This document shows positions 25,458-34,627 of a stretch of 64,000 nt of DNA, one piece after another. Source of the DNA: JAXLYX01 sp046351215 (GTDB lineage Bacteria; Myxococcota_A; Polyangia; Polyangiales; Houyiibacteriaceae); contig JAXLYX010000012.1 in NCBI GenBank assembly GCA_046351215.1, forward strand, positions 62,001-126,000, given 5' to 3'. The stretch's first letter is position 1; every line of letters begins with the position of its first letter. Under the pieces are notes generated by a model. The model was not told the origin of the DNA, made no database searches, and worked only from the letters and a program-made list of their open reading frames with translations. The translations under genes and the position numbers were made by a program.

Positions 25458-26792
25458 TCAATCGGTGCGCAGGAGCTCGGCGATTCGAGGATCCTGCCGG
25501 AGCTCACGGAAGGCCCGCTCCCGTGGGATTCGCTGGACGGTCCTGCGCGCATCGTCGGTATCGATCGACCCGAGCCGCTGAAGCATTTCGATCGCGCGCT
25601 CCGGTTCGTCGGCGGCGACGTAGACCTGCGCCGCGTCGAAGATGGCCGACGGCGCTTCTGGGGAATGCGAGAGGGCGGCGAGGTAGAAGTCCAGCGCGAA
25701 ACGGAGGCTTCCTGACGCTCGCAGTCGGTCTGCGCGATCGTTGCAGTCCAAGTAGCTCGAGCACGCAGTTGCCGGGACGGGAGCGGCGTCGAGGGTGACG
25801 TGTTCGTCCGCCTCGCGCGTGAGCTTCGTCCAGGAGGGCGCCAGTCCCCCACGATAGTCGGCGACCGAGCCATCCCAGCGTTCGATCTCCGAAGGCACGC
25901 CGTCGATGAGGTCCCAGTGGCCGACTGACGTCTGCCCCGCGGGGTCGTCTCTCGGATCGGGGCCGGCCCTGACGACGAGGCGGCCGTTCTCGCGGAGATT
26001 CACGTCGATTACATAGGGAGGACCGTACTGGTCGTACGGAAACTCCCGCATCATGTGCTCCGTCCCGCTCGCGTCGACGAACCACAGCGCCACGATGCCG
26101 AGGTCGAGATTGGGCCGAACCTCGACCATGCCCACATCTCCGTTGGGGAACGTCCAGCGAAACGGTCGCGAGGGGCCTTCGATCACCGAGAACACCCGTG
26201 ACGGGTAGCGGCGAAGCAGAATCGCTCTCGGCGGTTCCACGGCGATCGGCGCAGGTGGGCGCGGTGGGGCCGGCGACGTCGGCACAGAGGTGCGCACGAC
26301 CGCCTCGGATGCGGGAGCAGCCGCTGAGACATTCACGGACGGAGCCCCGGGCGGCGCAGGATCCGACCCACCAGGAGATGCGCTCCAGCGCTCCCTCGCG
26401 ATCCCTGCGATGATGGAAAGACAGCCGACCACGACCAGGAACCAGCGAGTGAAGTTCGAATACGTCCGCAGCTCGCCATTCCGCTCATAGTAGATTGGAC
26501 CAGTTGCGGCCGTGACGATCATTGCCGGTGCGCAGCAGAGACAGGAGAGGATGGCGAACCAGTTCTTCCTGTACCAAGGCACATCCGCGTACCTCGTCGG
26601 TCGAGCCGAGCCGAGCGTGTTCCTCTCCGCCGCGGGCGTCACGAAGGGGGGCGGTGGTGGCGGAGGGGGAGGCGGCGGCGGAAAGGGCGGTGGTGGCGGC
26701 GGGCGGTCTGCCGGGCGCATCGGCTCGTCCGCGCGTGGCACGCTGCCTTCATTGTCGGGACGTTCTCGATCCTCGTCATGCTCGACGGTCAT
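25458..26792 (-). CDS. Pro-rich membrane protein with two TM segments, hypothetical
   Basis: The 444-aa protein has a Pro-rich N-terminus (a run of about 25 prolines between residues 31 and 49). Two TM helices follow, near residues 76-95 (WFAILSCLCCAPAMIVTAAT) and 115-133 (WFLVVVGCLSIIAGIA), then an Ala/Pro linker, a beta-rich region, and a C-terminal TPR-like part (ALDFYLAALSHSPEAPSAIF). The domain order suggests a membrane-anchored envelope protein. It lies 85 bases after the lipoprotein gene ending at 26878 and may be in its operon. Confidence 0.75.
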   Translation of the reverse strand: MTVEHDEDRERPDNEGSVPRADEPMRPADRPPPPPPFPPPPPPPPPPPPFVTPAAERNTLGSARPTRYADVPWYRKNWFAILSCLCCAPAMIVTAATGPIYYERNGELRTYSNFTRWFLVVVGCLSIIAGIARERWSASPGGSDPAPPGAPSVNVSAAAPASEAVVRTSVPTSPAPPRPPAPIAVEPPRAILLRRYPSRVFSVIEGPSRPFRWTFPNGDVGMVEVRPNLDLGIVALWFVDASGTEHMMREFPYDQYGPPYVIDVNLRENGRLVVRAGPDPRDDPAGQTSVGHWDLIDGVPSEIERWDGSVADYRGGLAPSWTKLTREADEHVTLDAAPVPATACSSYLDCNDRADRLRASGSLRFALDFYLAALSHSPEAPSAIFDAAQVYVAADEPERAIEMLQRLGSIDTDDARRTVQRIPRERAFRELRQDPRIAELLRTD

Positions 26793-26877
26793 CGACTCTC
26801 TCCCTCGTGCCGACGGGCTTCACGCATAGCGGTGCCAGCCCCCCTTCTCACGACGCCTTGCTCGCCCCTGCGGGGCA

Positions 26878-28128
26878 TCAATGGCAGGTGGCCTGGACGC
26901 AACTCTGAACGCAGGACGCATTGCCAGCGCAGCTCGATCGACAACGTCGTTCGCAGCTCGCTCTCGCTTGTCGAGCCTGCTCCTCGACGGCCCGGCGCTC
27001 CTGGTCGGCCCTCTCCGCGGCCAACTGAGCCTCGTATCGCCTCCGAGCCTCCGCCTCGGCCTCGCGCTGGCGTTGCTCCGCCTCCAACCTCATCCGCTCC
27101 ACCTCGAGTCGCTCCCTCTCGAGCTCGGCCTGCCGACGCGCCTCGTCTTGGCGGCGCTGTTCCGCGATGCGGCCTGCGGAAGAGGCAATGGCGCGCTCGA
27201 TCTCGACGCGGTGTGGGGAGAGAGGATAGGCCCGAATGTAGGCCTGAGGTACTTCGCACGCCGCCACCGACGACGCCGCAGCGCACTCTGCCAACGAAAG
27301 CCCAGCGAAAGCAGCCTCTTCTTGAGCACGCCGAGCGGCATTCGCATCGACCGTGCCGAGCCGCGACGAGATCGTTTGCACCGTGAGGCGAGTCGGTGGC
27401 GTCGCTCCGCGGAGCCAGGAAGGAGGAACCACTGCGGCAAGATCGAACGTGAGCTGGCCCTCCGAGTCGAGCGGACCGACGCGCACCTGTTCTTCTCCGG
27501 ACCGGATGAACACGAGCTCGCCGACCGCCGGAGAGGCAGCGTCGCAGAGAACACCCCGTTCGACGACCTCCGGCGCGCCCTCGAGATGGGTCACTTCCAC
27601 CTCGCCGCGACGTTGGTGTCGGAGGTCGTGAAGGGGCGGGATCGCCGTGCCGATGCCGGCGGCCACGAGCGCTCCGCCCAGCCCGTACCACGCCCCGGCC
27701 GGAAGCGTCGACTCGTGCGCGGGCGTCGTGGGATCATCGCCTGGATCGATCGCAGGCATGGCGAACATGACGGCTCCCGTTGCGAGGAGCCCCACTGCGG
27801 TGAGCCCCATCAGGCGGGTACGACCGTGCGATTTGTTGATCACGTCGTAGGTGGTGGTTCGCTCGATCTCCTGCACTCGGAGCGAGTTGCAGCGGTATCG
27901 CGCGGTCACGCCGACGCGAGCATCGTCCTGCTGGATCTCCGCGACGATGTCGCCGTCGTCGATCTGCTGACGCTCGTTGGTGGCCACGACGTGGTCCACG
28001 ACCTGCCGTGCATTGCCCCGAATGAACGTCGCGCAGCCTGTTGCGGTCATCGTCGCGAATGCTGCAGCGACAACAAGGACGACGCGGCACCAGGTGCTGC
28101 GACCAAGGGGCAAGACTCGGGATCTCAC
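26878..28128 (-). CDS. lipoprotein with long coiled coil and Cys-rich tail
   Basis: The GTG at 28128 was chosen: GGGAGG lies 6 bases upstream and the codon overlaps the stop of the preceding gene (GTGA). The 416-aa product has a signal peptide with lipobox TATGC (Cys32), a soluble part with a short hydrophobic segment near 100-120, then a charged coiled coil (residues 310-390, Glu/Arg/Gln-rich). It ends in CERRCRSSCAGNASCVQSCV, a six-Cys tail. It is translationally coupled to the GYF_2 protein, so they probably act together in the envelope. No known function. Confidence 0.78.
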   Translation of the reverse strand: MRSRVLPLGRSTWCRVVLVVAAAFATMTATGCATFIRGNARQVVDHVVATNERQQIDDGDIVAEIQQDDARVGVTARYRCNSLRVQEIERTTTYDVINKSHGRTRLMGLTAVGLLATGAVMFAMPAIDPGDDPTTPAHESTLPAGAWYGLGGALVAAGIGTAIPPLHDLRHQRRGEVEVTHLEGAPEVVERGVLCDAASPAVGELVFIRSGEEQVRVGPLDSEGQLTFDLAAVVPPSWLRGATPPTRLTVQTISSRLGTVDANAARRAQEEAAFAGLSLAECAAASSVAACEVPQAYIRAYPLSPHRVEIERAIASSAGRIAEQRRQDEARRQAELERERLEVERMRLEAEQRQREAEAEARRRYEAQLAAERADQERRAVEEQARQARASCERRCRSSCAGNASCVQSCVQATCH

Positions 28129-29927
28129 GGCGTTCCTCCCGACGGATTGGTGCCGTTCGGATTGCTGCACGCCACGATGGCGCTGACCGAAGGGGCCGAC
28201 CGGAGGCACGACGCATACGCGCTCGTGAGGATCGTTCCGACGCATTGGTCATCGGCGAGCGCACGGTCGAGGACCAGCTTCACTCCGAAGTCTTCGGGCA
28301 CGACCGTGCCGGCGGCGATGGCGGACTGCATGACTTGGTCGGCGTGTGCACGGAAGGACGCACAGTCGCCCGCTGTGGCGCGCGGGGCCACCATCTCCTC
28401 CGCGACCTCTCGCCCGACGAAGAGCGCGAGGTCGGCGACCGGCATGGCCTGTCCACTTCGGAGCGCGTCCACGACTCGCGAGCCTGCGGCCAGCTCGCGC
28501 GTGCGCGCAGCCTGGAAGCTCGTGAGCTCCTCGCGCTCGTGGTCCGAGAGCTGTCGTTCGATCTTCAGGGTCACGAGATCGCCGTTCCGCTCGACACGCA
28601 TCTCGCGCATGGCGCGAAGGAAGGACGGGAGCGAAATCCGGACGATCTGATCCCGCAGTTTGTTGCTGTCCGTGGGGACCAGGCGCGTCAGCGCACCCTC
28701 GCGATTCGTCACGAAGGAAGACCAGTCACGGCGCAGGTCATTCGCGGCACGCTCGAGCTCCTCGGCGGCCTGTTCGTCGTGTGCCAGGAACACGTAGCGG
28801 ACGGAGATTCGCCCCCGCAGCACGACCGAGTCCCGCTGCACTGCGAAGCCGCGCGTCTTCGCGAGGATCGAGTCGAAGGTCCGTTCCTGATCGGACGGCA
28901 TGCAGTTCGTGACGAACTCGAGGGCGTTCTCGAAGGGCGCGGAACGGGCGCACACCAGACCCCACCCGATCTCGCTTGGCCTGGGCCAGACTGTGGTCTC
29001 GTCGGCGTCAGCGAGGCGCGAATAGAGCTCCGAGACGATGAGGGCATTCGTCGACGGTTCGCCTCGATCCGACGAATCCTCGCGTGCGAATTCGTTGAGC
29101 ATCCGGTGACGGCCGAACACCCACCGCGAGCCGACGTGGTACGCGCCAAGACCGTCTTCGAGGCAGGAGCTCGAGCCCTCCTGGGTCTGGCAGTAGCCGG
29201 GATGACCCGAGTACTGGTTCGCCGGCCAGGTCAGCGAGACGCCGGGAGCATTGAGAATGCCCACCGACGCGTCCTCGTCGCCAATCCGGAAATGCACCAC
29301 ATAGAACTTCGGGTTATCTCCAGTGGCCCGCGCCAGAGCCGTTCCGCACGTCAGCCCGTCACGAACGTCCGCGTCCGAGCCCCACGTGAGCACGCCGAGC
29401 GCACGCACGTCGTCCGGAGCATGACCGGTGGCATTCCGTAGGACGGACCACACGTCAGTTCCACCGCACAGGGTCGCATAGGTCGATCCCGCCAGCGTCG
29501 CTGGCATGCTGGCGCCCGATTCGTCGATGACGGCCTCGGAAGCGATGGACGTGACCGACGCAGGCAACGGGAGTTCGGCGATCGGGTCGGCCCGTCGAGC
29601 TCGCCAGTGTCGGAACCCGGCGAAGGCGGCGCCACCGAGAGCAACCAGTCCGAGAGCGACTCCGACGCGAACCATGCGGCTTCTGCGCGCCGGTGTGGCC
29701 GCCGCCGCCGCTCCTGACGTGGCGCCTGGGCCGCTCGGCGTCGACGAGCTGATCGCTCGAAGGGAGTCGGCGAAGACAGGCACCTGTGCGAGCGGCTGCC
29801 AAGCAGTTGCTCCCACTTCACAAACCCAAGTCGACGAGTCGACCTCGCCGGTCTCTAGTTTCGCTCGCAGGTCTGCCTCGGCGAAGGGTCCCTGAGTCGC
29901 CTCCCCCTGACGAATCCACCACTGCAT
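28125..29927 (-). CDS. GYF_2 domain membrane protein, hypothetical
   Basis: The 600-aa protein starts at MQWWIRQGEATQGPF with a GYF_2 (DUF4339) domain over residues 1-55, a putative peptide-binding module common in bacterial membrane proteins. A linker and one TM helix near residues 90-110 (VGVALGLVALGGAAFAGF) follow. The ~480-residue C-terminal part should be periplasmic if the N-terminus is inside. The ATG at 29927 follows GAGGGGCGG; the longer frame to 30059 was rejected for lack of an RBS. It is divergent from the XRE gene at 30131 and the two may share regulation. Confidence 0.8.
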   Translation of the reverse strand: MQWWIRQGEATQGPFAEADLRAKLETGEVDSSTWVCEVGATAWQPLAQVPVFADSLRAISSSTPSGPGATSGAAAAATPARRSRMVRVGVALGLVALGGAAFAGFRHWRARRADPIAELPLPASVTSIASEAVIDESGASMPATLAGSTYATLCGGTDVWSVLRNATGHAPDDVRALGVLTWGSDADVRDGLTCGTALARATGDNPKFYVVHFRIGDEDASVGILNAPGVSLTWPANQYSGHPGYCQTQEGSSSCLEDGLGAYHVGSRWVFGRHRMLNEFAREDSSDRGEPSTNALIVSELYSRLADADETTVWPRPSEIGWGLVCARSAPFENALEFVTNCMPSDQERTFDSILAKTRGFAVQRDSVVLRGRISVRYVFLAHDEQAAEELERAANDLRRDWSSFVTNREGALTRLVPTDSNKLRDQIVRISLPSFLRAMREMRVERNGDLVTLKIERQLSDHEREELTSFQAARTRELAAGSRVVDALRSGQAMPVADLALFVGREVAEEMVAPRATAGDCASFRAHADQVMQSAIAAGTVVPEDFGVKLVLDRALADDQCVGTILTSAYASCLRSAPSVSAIVACSNPNGTNPSGGTP

Positions 29928-30079
29928 GGCCGCCCCTCGTGCTCCGCGCTTCCCGTGCTCCGCGTGTCGGTCACGGGGAACGATCTCGTTGCGCCTCACG
30001 GACACGTCGGCTGACGCGTCTCGCCCGTCGTACGGTATTCGTTCGACCGCTCGTGTCAACCTAGGGATACGAGTGGAGA

Positions 30080-30094
30080 GGAACTATTAGTTCC
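30080..30094. promoter_or_regulatory. perfect 15-bp palindrome between GYF_2 and XRE genes
   Basis: GGAACTATTAGTTCC has 7-bp perfect arms around one base. It lies 37 bases before the XRE regulator start and about 150 bases from the divergent GYF_2 gene, in an AT-richer gap. It is a good candidate operator for autoregulation by the XRE protein, inferred from position and symmetry. Confidence 0.55.
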
Positions 30095-30130
30095 TGTTCG
30101 CATTGAAGGTTTCCCCTTCATCCTCAACTC

Positions 30131-30481
30131 GTGTCCAAGCGCCGCTCGTCCTCGCGCGCGCACCTCGCCTCGCGCCTGCCGCTCGTGCGCGAGGCGGCTG
30201 GCATGTCCCAGGCCGCACTTGCCGAATGGGTCGGAGTTTCCACGGAATTCATCAGTCGCCTGGAGCGCGGGAAGGCGTATCCGTCGATCCCCACGCTGAT
30301 GCGTCTCTGTCGATCGCTGCGGTGTACGCCGAACGACCTACTCCTTGAGGATGAGACGCCAGCGGAGTCTGTCGCGCGGCTGGAGACACGCCTTCGGCTG
30401 GCCGATCCCGAGGCTCGTGAACGCGCGGTGTGGGTGGCGGAGGCGGTCCTCGACTACGCCAAGAACGTGCCGGGCAGGTAG
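30131..30481 (+). CDS. XRE-family transcriptional regulator
   Basis: The 116-aa protein has a classical HTH_3 domain at residues 15-68: REAAGMSQAALAEWVGVST and EFISRLERGKAYPSIPTLMR. A short helical C-terminus follows (residues 80-116) and the end is YAKNVPGR. The GTG start is the only one that keeps the whole HTH. It is divergent from the GYF_2 gene and has a palindrome just upstream. A remnant of a paralogue, with the same last codons and similar following DNA, is at 5318-5460. Confidence 0.88.
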   Translation: MSKRRSSSRAHLASRLPLVREAAGMSQAALAEWVGVSTEFISRLERGKAYPSIPTLMRLCRSLRCTPNDLLLEDETPAESVARLETRLRLADPEARERAVWVAEAVLDYAKNVPGR

Positions 30482-30826
30482 TCGGATTTGGTCACGGGCC
30501 TGCGCGCGGTTCGCTCGGATCGGGCGTCCCGTCCGCGTACGAGCGGTCGGGTAGGCTGGGCGCACTCTCCCTCGCCGCCGAGGGCGCCGCTCGGGAGTAC
30601 GAGCCGCCGACGGGGCGCAAGGACGCGAACACATCGCCAGTGGTCCGGCCCGAGCTCAGTGATCACGCCCGGAAGAGGATGCGCGCGGCGCGGCGATCGA
30701 GCGCTTCGATCGATGCGGCGGAGAGGCGCTGGTGCGACGGACGCTGGTCCAGCTACAGGCTGTGCGAACGATCGAGGTCCGACGTGTCGGCGCCGCACGA
30801 AGGCGCGGCGCCGAGCGTGGCGGTCG
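30482..30826. other. intergenic region after the XRE gene
   Basis: No gene is supported in these 345 bases. The first ~120 bases are partly conserved with 5341-5460 (block GTAGGCTG and CTCGCCGCC), so they may hold a conserved site or a small RNA or promoter. The right end, next to the lipoprotein stop, resembles the sequences before 31738 and 32648 (GTCAGGGAAGGGCGCAGTAC), because the three lipoprotein genes were duplicated together with their ends. Confidence 0.45.
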
Positions 30827-31729
30827 TCAGGGAAGGGCGCAGTACGACGGAGCGCCACCGCAGGCGGCGGCGGGCGCCATCGGCGCGTATTTGCAGTCGA
30901 TCGCGCCCAAGCAGCCATACGTGCACTTCATTTTCGTGGGACTGCAATACGCGTCGCCGTCGACGCCGTCGATGCCGCACGTGTCGGGGCCTCCCGGCAT
31001 GCAGGGGGCCCGGAATTCGTTGACACCCTGGCAGGTCGTCGTCGGTGGGAAAAAGCAGTAGGTGGCCGTGCGACCATCGACGCTTGTCGCCATCGCCGGC
31101 CAACTGTAGGGAATGATCGTCGAGTCGGAATCTCCGCACGCCTGCGCCGCCTGATCGAACAGACAGAAGCTCCCCGCCGGCTGGGCATCGAACGTCGTCG
31201 CGATGCACGCGCTGCCCGTCTTGCACTCGACGTCCGCAGTGCAGGGGAAGCAGATGTCCTGCGCCCCCCTCGCATACGTCAAACACTCGAACCGCGTCGG
31301 ATGACACGCCTTGCCGCCACACCGCGTCGCTTCCGTATCCGCGGTACACGCCACGCAGTGTCCGGACGCCTCGTCGCACACCGGAGTCGCCGCGAAGCGG
31401 CCACAGTCACCGTCGCTCGTGCATCCCCCGCACGCGCCCGTGGACGGTGCACAGACGGGAGCCGCGTGATCGCCGCACTGGTCGTTGGACGTGCAACCGA
31501 CACAGGTATGGGTCGCGGGAGCGCAGGTCGGGGTGGGCGAGTGACAGCTCGCGCTCGACGTGCACGCGACGCAGGTTCCGCTCGCCGAGTCGCAGAAGGG
31601 CGTGGCGCCGGAGCAGAGGACGGAGCAGCCGCCGCCATCGACGGGGGGCTTCGCGGGTTCGTCGCAGGCGACGAGCGCGAGGAGGCCGAGGGGCAGCCAC
31701 AGCGGAGCTTGGAGGCGGAGCTTCCGCAT
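30827..31729 (-). CDS. Cys-rich lipoprotein, tandem paralogue 3
   Basis: The 300-aa protein has a signal peptide with lipobox LALVAC (Cys22), then a DGGG linker and about four 24-residue repeats of the pattern C-x6-C-x2-C-x5-C (e.g. PTCAPATHTCVGCTSNDQC). A C-terminal part with further Cys pairs ends YCALP. The repeats should be disulfide-bonded outside the cytoplasm. It is the last gene of a four-gene operon, 8 bases after the preceding stop. The family looks like adhesive or surface proteins of Myxococcota; function unknown. Confidence 0.82.
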   Translation of the reverse strand: MRKLRLQAPLWLPLGLLALVACDEPAKPPVDGGGCSVLCSGATPFCDSASGTCVACTSSASCHSPTPTCAPATHTCVGCTSNDQCGDHAAPVCAPSTGACGGCTSDGDCGRFAATPVCDEASGHCVACTADTEATRCGGKACHPTRFECLTYARGAQDICFPCTADVECKTGSACIATTFDAQPAGSFCLFDQAAQACGDSDSTIIPYSWPAMATSVDGRTATYCFFPPTTTCQGVNEFRAPCMPGGPDTCGIDGVDGDAYCSPTKMKCTYGCLGAIDCKYAPMAPAAACGGAPSYCALP

Positions 31730-31737
31730 GAAGGCCG

Positions 31738-32637
31738 TCAGGGGATGGCGCAGTACGACGGGGCGTCACTGCATGCGGTGGCGGGCGAAGGCGGCGTGTA
31801 TTTGCAGTCGATCGCGCCCAAGCAACCATACGTGCACTGCGACTTCGAAGGGCTGCAGTACGCATCTTCGTCGACGCCGTCGATGCCGCACGTGTCGGAA
31901 CCACCGGGAGTGCAGGGGTCCAGGAACTCGTTGATCGCCTGGCAGGTCGTCGTCGGCGGGAAGAAACAGTACGTGGCCGCTCGACCATCGACGCTGGTCG
32001 CCATCGTCGGCCTGCTGAAGGGGACGACCGTGGCGTTGGAGTTGGCGCACCCCTTCGTGGCCTGGTCCAAGAGACAGAAGCTCCCCGCCGGCTGCCCCTT
32101 GAACATTGTCGCCAAGCACGCGGTGCCGGTCTTGCACTCCACGTCCGCCGTGCACGCCTGACAAGTCCCCACCGCCCCCCTCGCATACATCAAACATTCG
32201 AACCGCGTCGGATGACACGCCTTCCCGCCACACCGCGCCACCTCGGTATCGGCGGTGCACGCCACGCAGCGTCCGGACGCCTCGTCGCAGACGGGAGCAT
32301 CCGCGAAGCGGGCGCATTCCCCATCGTTCGTGCATCCCCCGCAAGCGCCCGTGGACGGTGCGCAGACGGGAGCCGCGTGATCGCTGCACTGGTCGTTGGT
32401 CATGCAACCGACACAGGTATGCGTCGCCGGATCGCACATCGGCGTGGGCGAGTGACAGCTCGCGCTCGACGTGCAGGCGACGCAAGTCCCGCTCGCCGAG
32501 TCGCAGAAGGGCGTGGCACCCGAGCAGAGAACGGAGCAGCCGCCGCCGTCGAAGGGGGTCTTCGCGGGCTCGTCGCAGCCCGAGAGCATCAGGAGGCCGA
32601 AGGCGAGCGGCACGAGCGCTCCGAGTCGCGGAGACAT
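31738..32637 (-). CDS. Cys-rich lipoprotein, tandem paralogue 2
   Basis: The 299-aa product has lipobox LMLSGC (Cys21) followed by DEPAKTPFDGGGC, then the same 4-Cys repeats as its neighbours (SATPFCDSASGTCVACT and following) and the C-terminal block TCGIDGVDEDAYCSPSKSQC. The ATG at 32637 is 10 bases after the stop of paralogue 1. By eye it is closer to paralogue 1 than to paralogue 3 in the C-terminal half. Probably exported and lipid-anchored; function unknown. Confidence 0.82.
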   Translation of the reverse strand: MSPRLGALVPLAFGLLMLSGCDEPAKTPFDGGGCSVLCSGATPFCDSASGTCVACTSSASCHSPTPMCDPATHTCVGCMTNDQCSDHAAPVCAPSTGACGGCTNDGECARFADAPVCDEASGRCVACTADTEVARCGGKACHPTRFECLMYARGAVGTCQACTADVECKTGTACLATMFKGQPAGSFCLLDQATKGCANSNATVVPFSRPTMATSVDGRAATYCFFPPTTTCQAINEFLDPCTPGGSDTCGIDGVDEDAYCSPSKSQCTYGCLGAIDCKYTPPSPATACSDAPSYCAIP

Positions 32638-32647
32638 CGCGCGGCCG

Positions 32648-33547
32648 TCAGGGAAGGGCGCAGTACTTCGGAGTGCCGGCGCAGGCCGTGTCGGGCGGTG
32701 GCGGCACGTAGTTGCAGTCGATCGCGCCCAGGCAGCCATAGGTGCACTGTGATTTCGAGGGACTGCAATACGCGTCGCCGTCGACGCCGTCGATGCCGCA
32801 CGTGTCGGAACCACCGGGAGTGCAGGGGTCAAGGAACTCGTTGATCGCCTGGCAGGTCGTCGTCGGCGGGAACAAGCAGTAGGTGGCCGTGCGACCATCG
32901 ACGCTGGTCGCCATCGTCGGCCTGCTGAAGGGGACGACCGCGGCGTTGGAGTTGGCGCACCCCAGCGTGGCCTGGTCCAAGAGACAGAAGCTACCAGCAG
33001 GCTGCCCGTTGAAGGTCGTCGCAAGGCATGCTCTGCCCGTCTTGCACTCCACGTCCGCGGTGCACGCCTGGCAGGTGTCTCGCGCCCCCCTCGCATACGT
33101 CAAACACTCGAACCGCGTCGGATGGCACGCCTTCCCGCCACACCGCGCCACCTCGGTGTCCGCGGTACACGCCACGCAGCGTCCGGACGCCTCGTCACAG
33201 ACGGGAGCATCGGCGAACCGGGTGCACTCGCCATCGTTCGTGCATCCCCCGCAGGCGCCCGTGGACGGGGTGCAGACGGCAGCAGTCGCCTCTGCGCACT
33301 GGTCGTTGGACGTGCAACCGACACAGGTATGCGTCGCCGGATCGCACATCGGCGTAGGCGAGTGACAGCTCGCGCTCGACGTGCACGCGACGCAAGTCCC
33401 GCTCGCCGAGTCGCAGAAGGGCGTGGCACCCGAGCAGAGAACGGAGCAGCCGCCGCCGTCGACGGGGACCTTCTCGGTCCCGAGGCAGCCCCCGAGCAGG
33501 AGGACCATCGAACCGACGACGGATGAGAGACGAAGCGACGTAGTCAT
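32648..33547 (-). CDS. Cys-rich lipoprotein, tandem paralogue 1
   Basis: The 299-aa product has lipobox LLLGGC (Cys21), the DGGGC linker, four 24-residue disulfide-type repeats (residues about 40-135) and a C-terminal domain with NEFLDPCTPGGSDTCGIDG. The ATG at 33547 overlaps the stop of the upstream gene as TGATG and follows GAGGGGAA, so translation is coupled. It heads the three-copy tandem array. Function unknown. Confidence 0.82.
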   Translation of the reverse strand: MTTSLRLSSVVGSMVLLLGGCLGTEKVPVDGGGCSVLCSGATPFCDSASGTCVACTSSASCHSPTPMCDPATHTCVGCTSNDQCAEATAAVCTPSTGACGGCTNDGECTRFADAPVCDEASGRCVACTADTEVARCGGKACHPTRFECLTYARGARDTCQACTADVECKTGRACLATTFNGQPAGSFCLLDQATLGCANSNAAVVPFSRPTMATSVDGRTATYCLFPPTTTCQAINEFLDPCTPGGSDTCGIDGVDGDAYCSPSKSQCTYGCLGAIDCNYVPPPPDTACAGTPKYCALP

Positions 33548-34395
33548 CAGAATTCCCCTCGGACCTGGAAGCGAAGCGACGTGCCGTCGACGCTGGCGCC
33601 GACGCGGATCGGTCGAGCCGCGATCACGACCACGCCGCCGACGGCGAGCGCGATGCCTGCGCCGAGCATCGCGCGGTGCGCGGTGTCGAAGCTGTAGCGC
33701 TCGAGGGTTCCGTCGACGATGACGCACTGCCCGGAAGCGTTCGTGTCGACGCACTGCCCGTCGCGCGCCCACGTGATCGCCGCGGGCACGACGAGCGCCG
33801 CCGCACCGAGCATGAGCGCGCTACCGAGCACGTAGTTCCACCCGGACACCCGCTTCCCTCGATGTTCGGTGGGCGCTGGCGCATCGTGCGTGGAGCCGGT
33901 CGCATCGGCGGCGACGTCCGCATCGTCATGCGCGATCGCCGGCGAGAACGCGCGCACCTGCTCCACCACGAGGTCCGCGAGGCCCGGCATCGAGGCCGCG
34001 ATCGACGTCGTGACGGGCACGCTGACGTTCCGCTGCGAGCCGTCGCGCAGGTGCACGACCGCCGCGAGCTCCATCTGTCCGCGCGCGCGTCGCCAGAGGC
34101 CGAGACGCACCCCGAAGTCGACGCCGAGGCTGTCGAGGATCGTCTCCATGCACGAGGTGCCCTCGTCGCACTGCGACATCGCCTCGGCGATTCCGCTCCG
34201 CTCCTCGGCAGGCAGCGTCGTGCCGATGCCGCGTTCGTTGAGGCGCCAGGCGAGCTCGTGGAGCGCGGCCTGTCCCTGCTGACGCACGAGCGAGGGATCG
34301 CCGCCGGGCTCGAGGAGCATCGCGCCCTCGGCGGCCGCCGGAGCGGCGCTGAGCGTGACGAGGAGCAGGGCGAGGCCGAGGGTTCGGAGATGCAT
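33547..34395 (-). CDS. secreted protein with C-terminal TM segments, hypothetical
   Basis: The 282-aa protein starts at MHLRTLGLALLLVTLSAAPAAAEG, a clear signal peptide with an AAA-E cleavage site. Residues 25-160 form a soluble domain (LHELAWRLNERGIGTTLPAEER; GVRLGLWRRARGQMELAAVV). Two hydrophobic helices follow near 200-220 and 245-265 (AIALAVGGVVVIAARPI). It is the first gene of the operon with the three Cys-rich lipoproteins and overlaps the first by TGATG, so it likely works with them in the envelope. The longer frame to 34605 lacks an RBS. Confidence 0.78.
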   Translation of the reverse strand: MHLRTLGLALLLVTLSAAPAAAEGAMLLEPGGDPSLVRQQGQAALHELAWRLNERGIGTTLPAEERSGIAEAMSQCDEGTSCMETILDSLGVDFGVRLGLWRRARGQMELAAVVHLRDGSQRNVSVPVTTSIAASMPGLADLVVEQVRAFSPAIAHDDADVAADATGSTHDAPAPTEHRGKRVSGWNYVLGSALMLGAAALVVPAAITWARDGQCVDTNASGQCVIVDGTLERYSFDTAHRAMLGAGIALAVGGVVVIAARPIRVGASVDGTSLRFQVRGEF

Positions 34396-34627
34396 GGAAT
34401 GCGAGGCGGGGCGAGAAGGGGAGCCGGGCCCCCTTGCTCGGTCGCGGGGGACGACGGTTGTGCGGAGAACGCGGGCTACTGGGGCGCGATGTCCGCTGCA
34501 TGCACAACACACCGGCCCCCAGCCTGTGCGATGCCATCCACCCCTCACGGACGGCGAGGGGTTAGCATGTCCGGAGAAAGCGCACCATGCCGCACGTCGC
34601 CCCACGGGATGACGCGACCCGTGCGCC

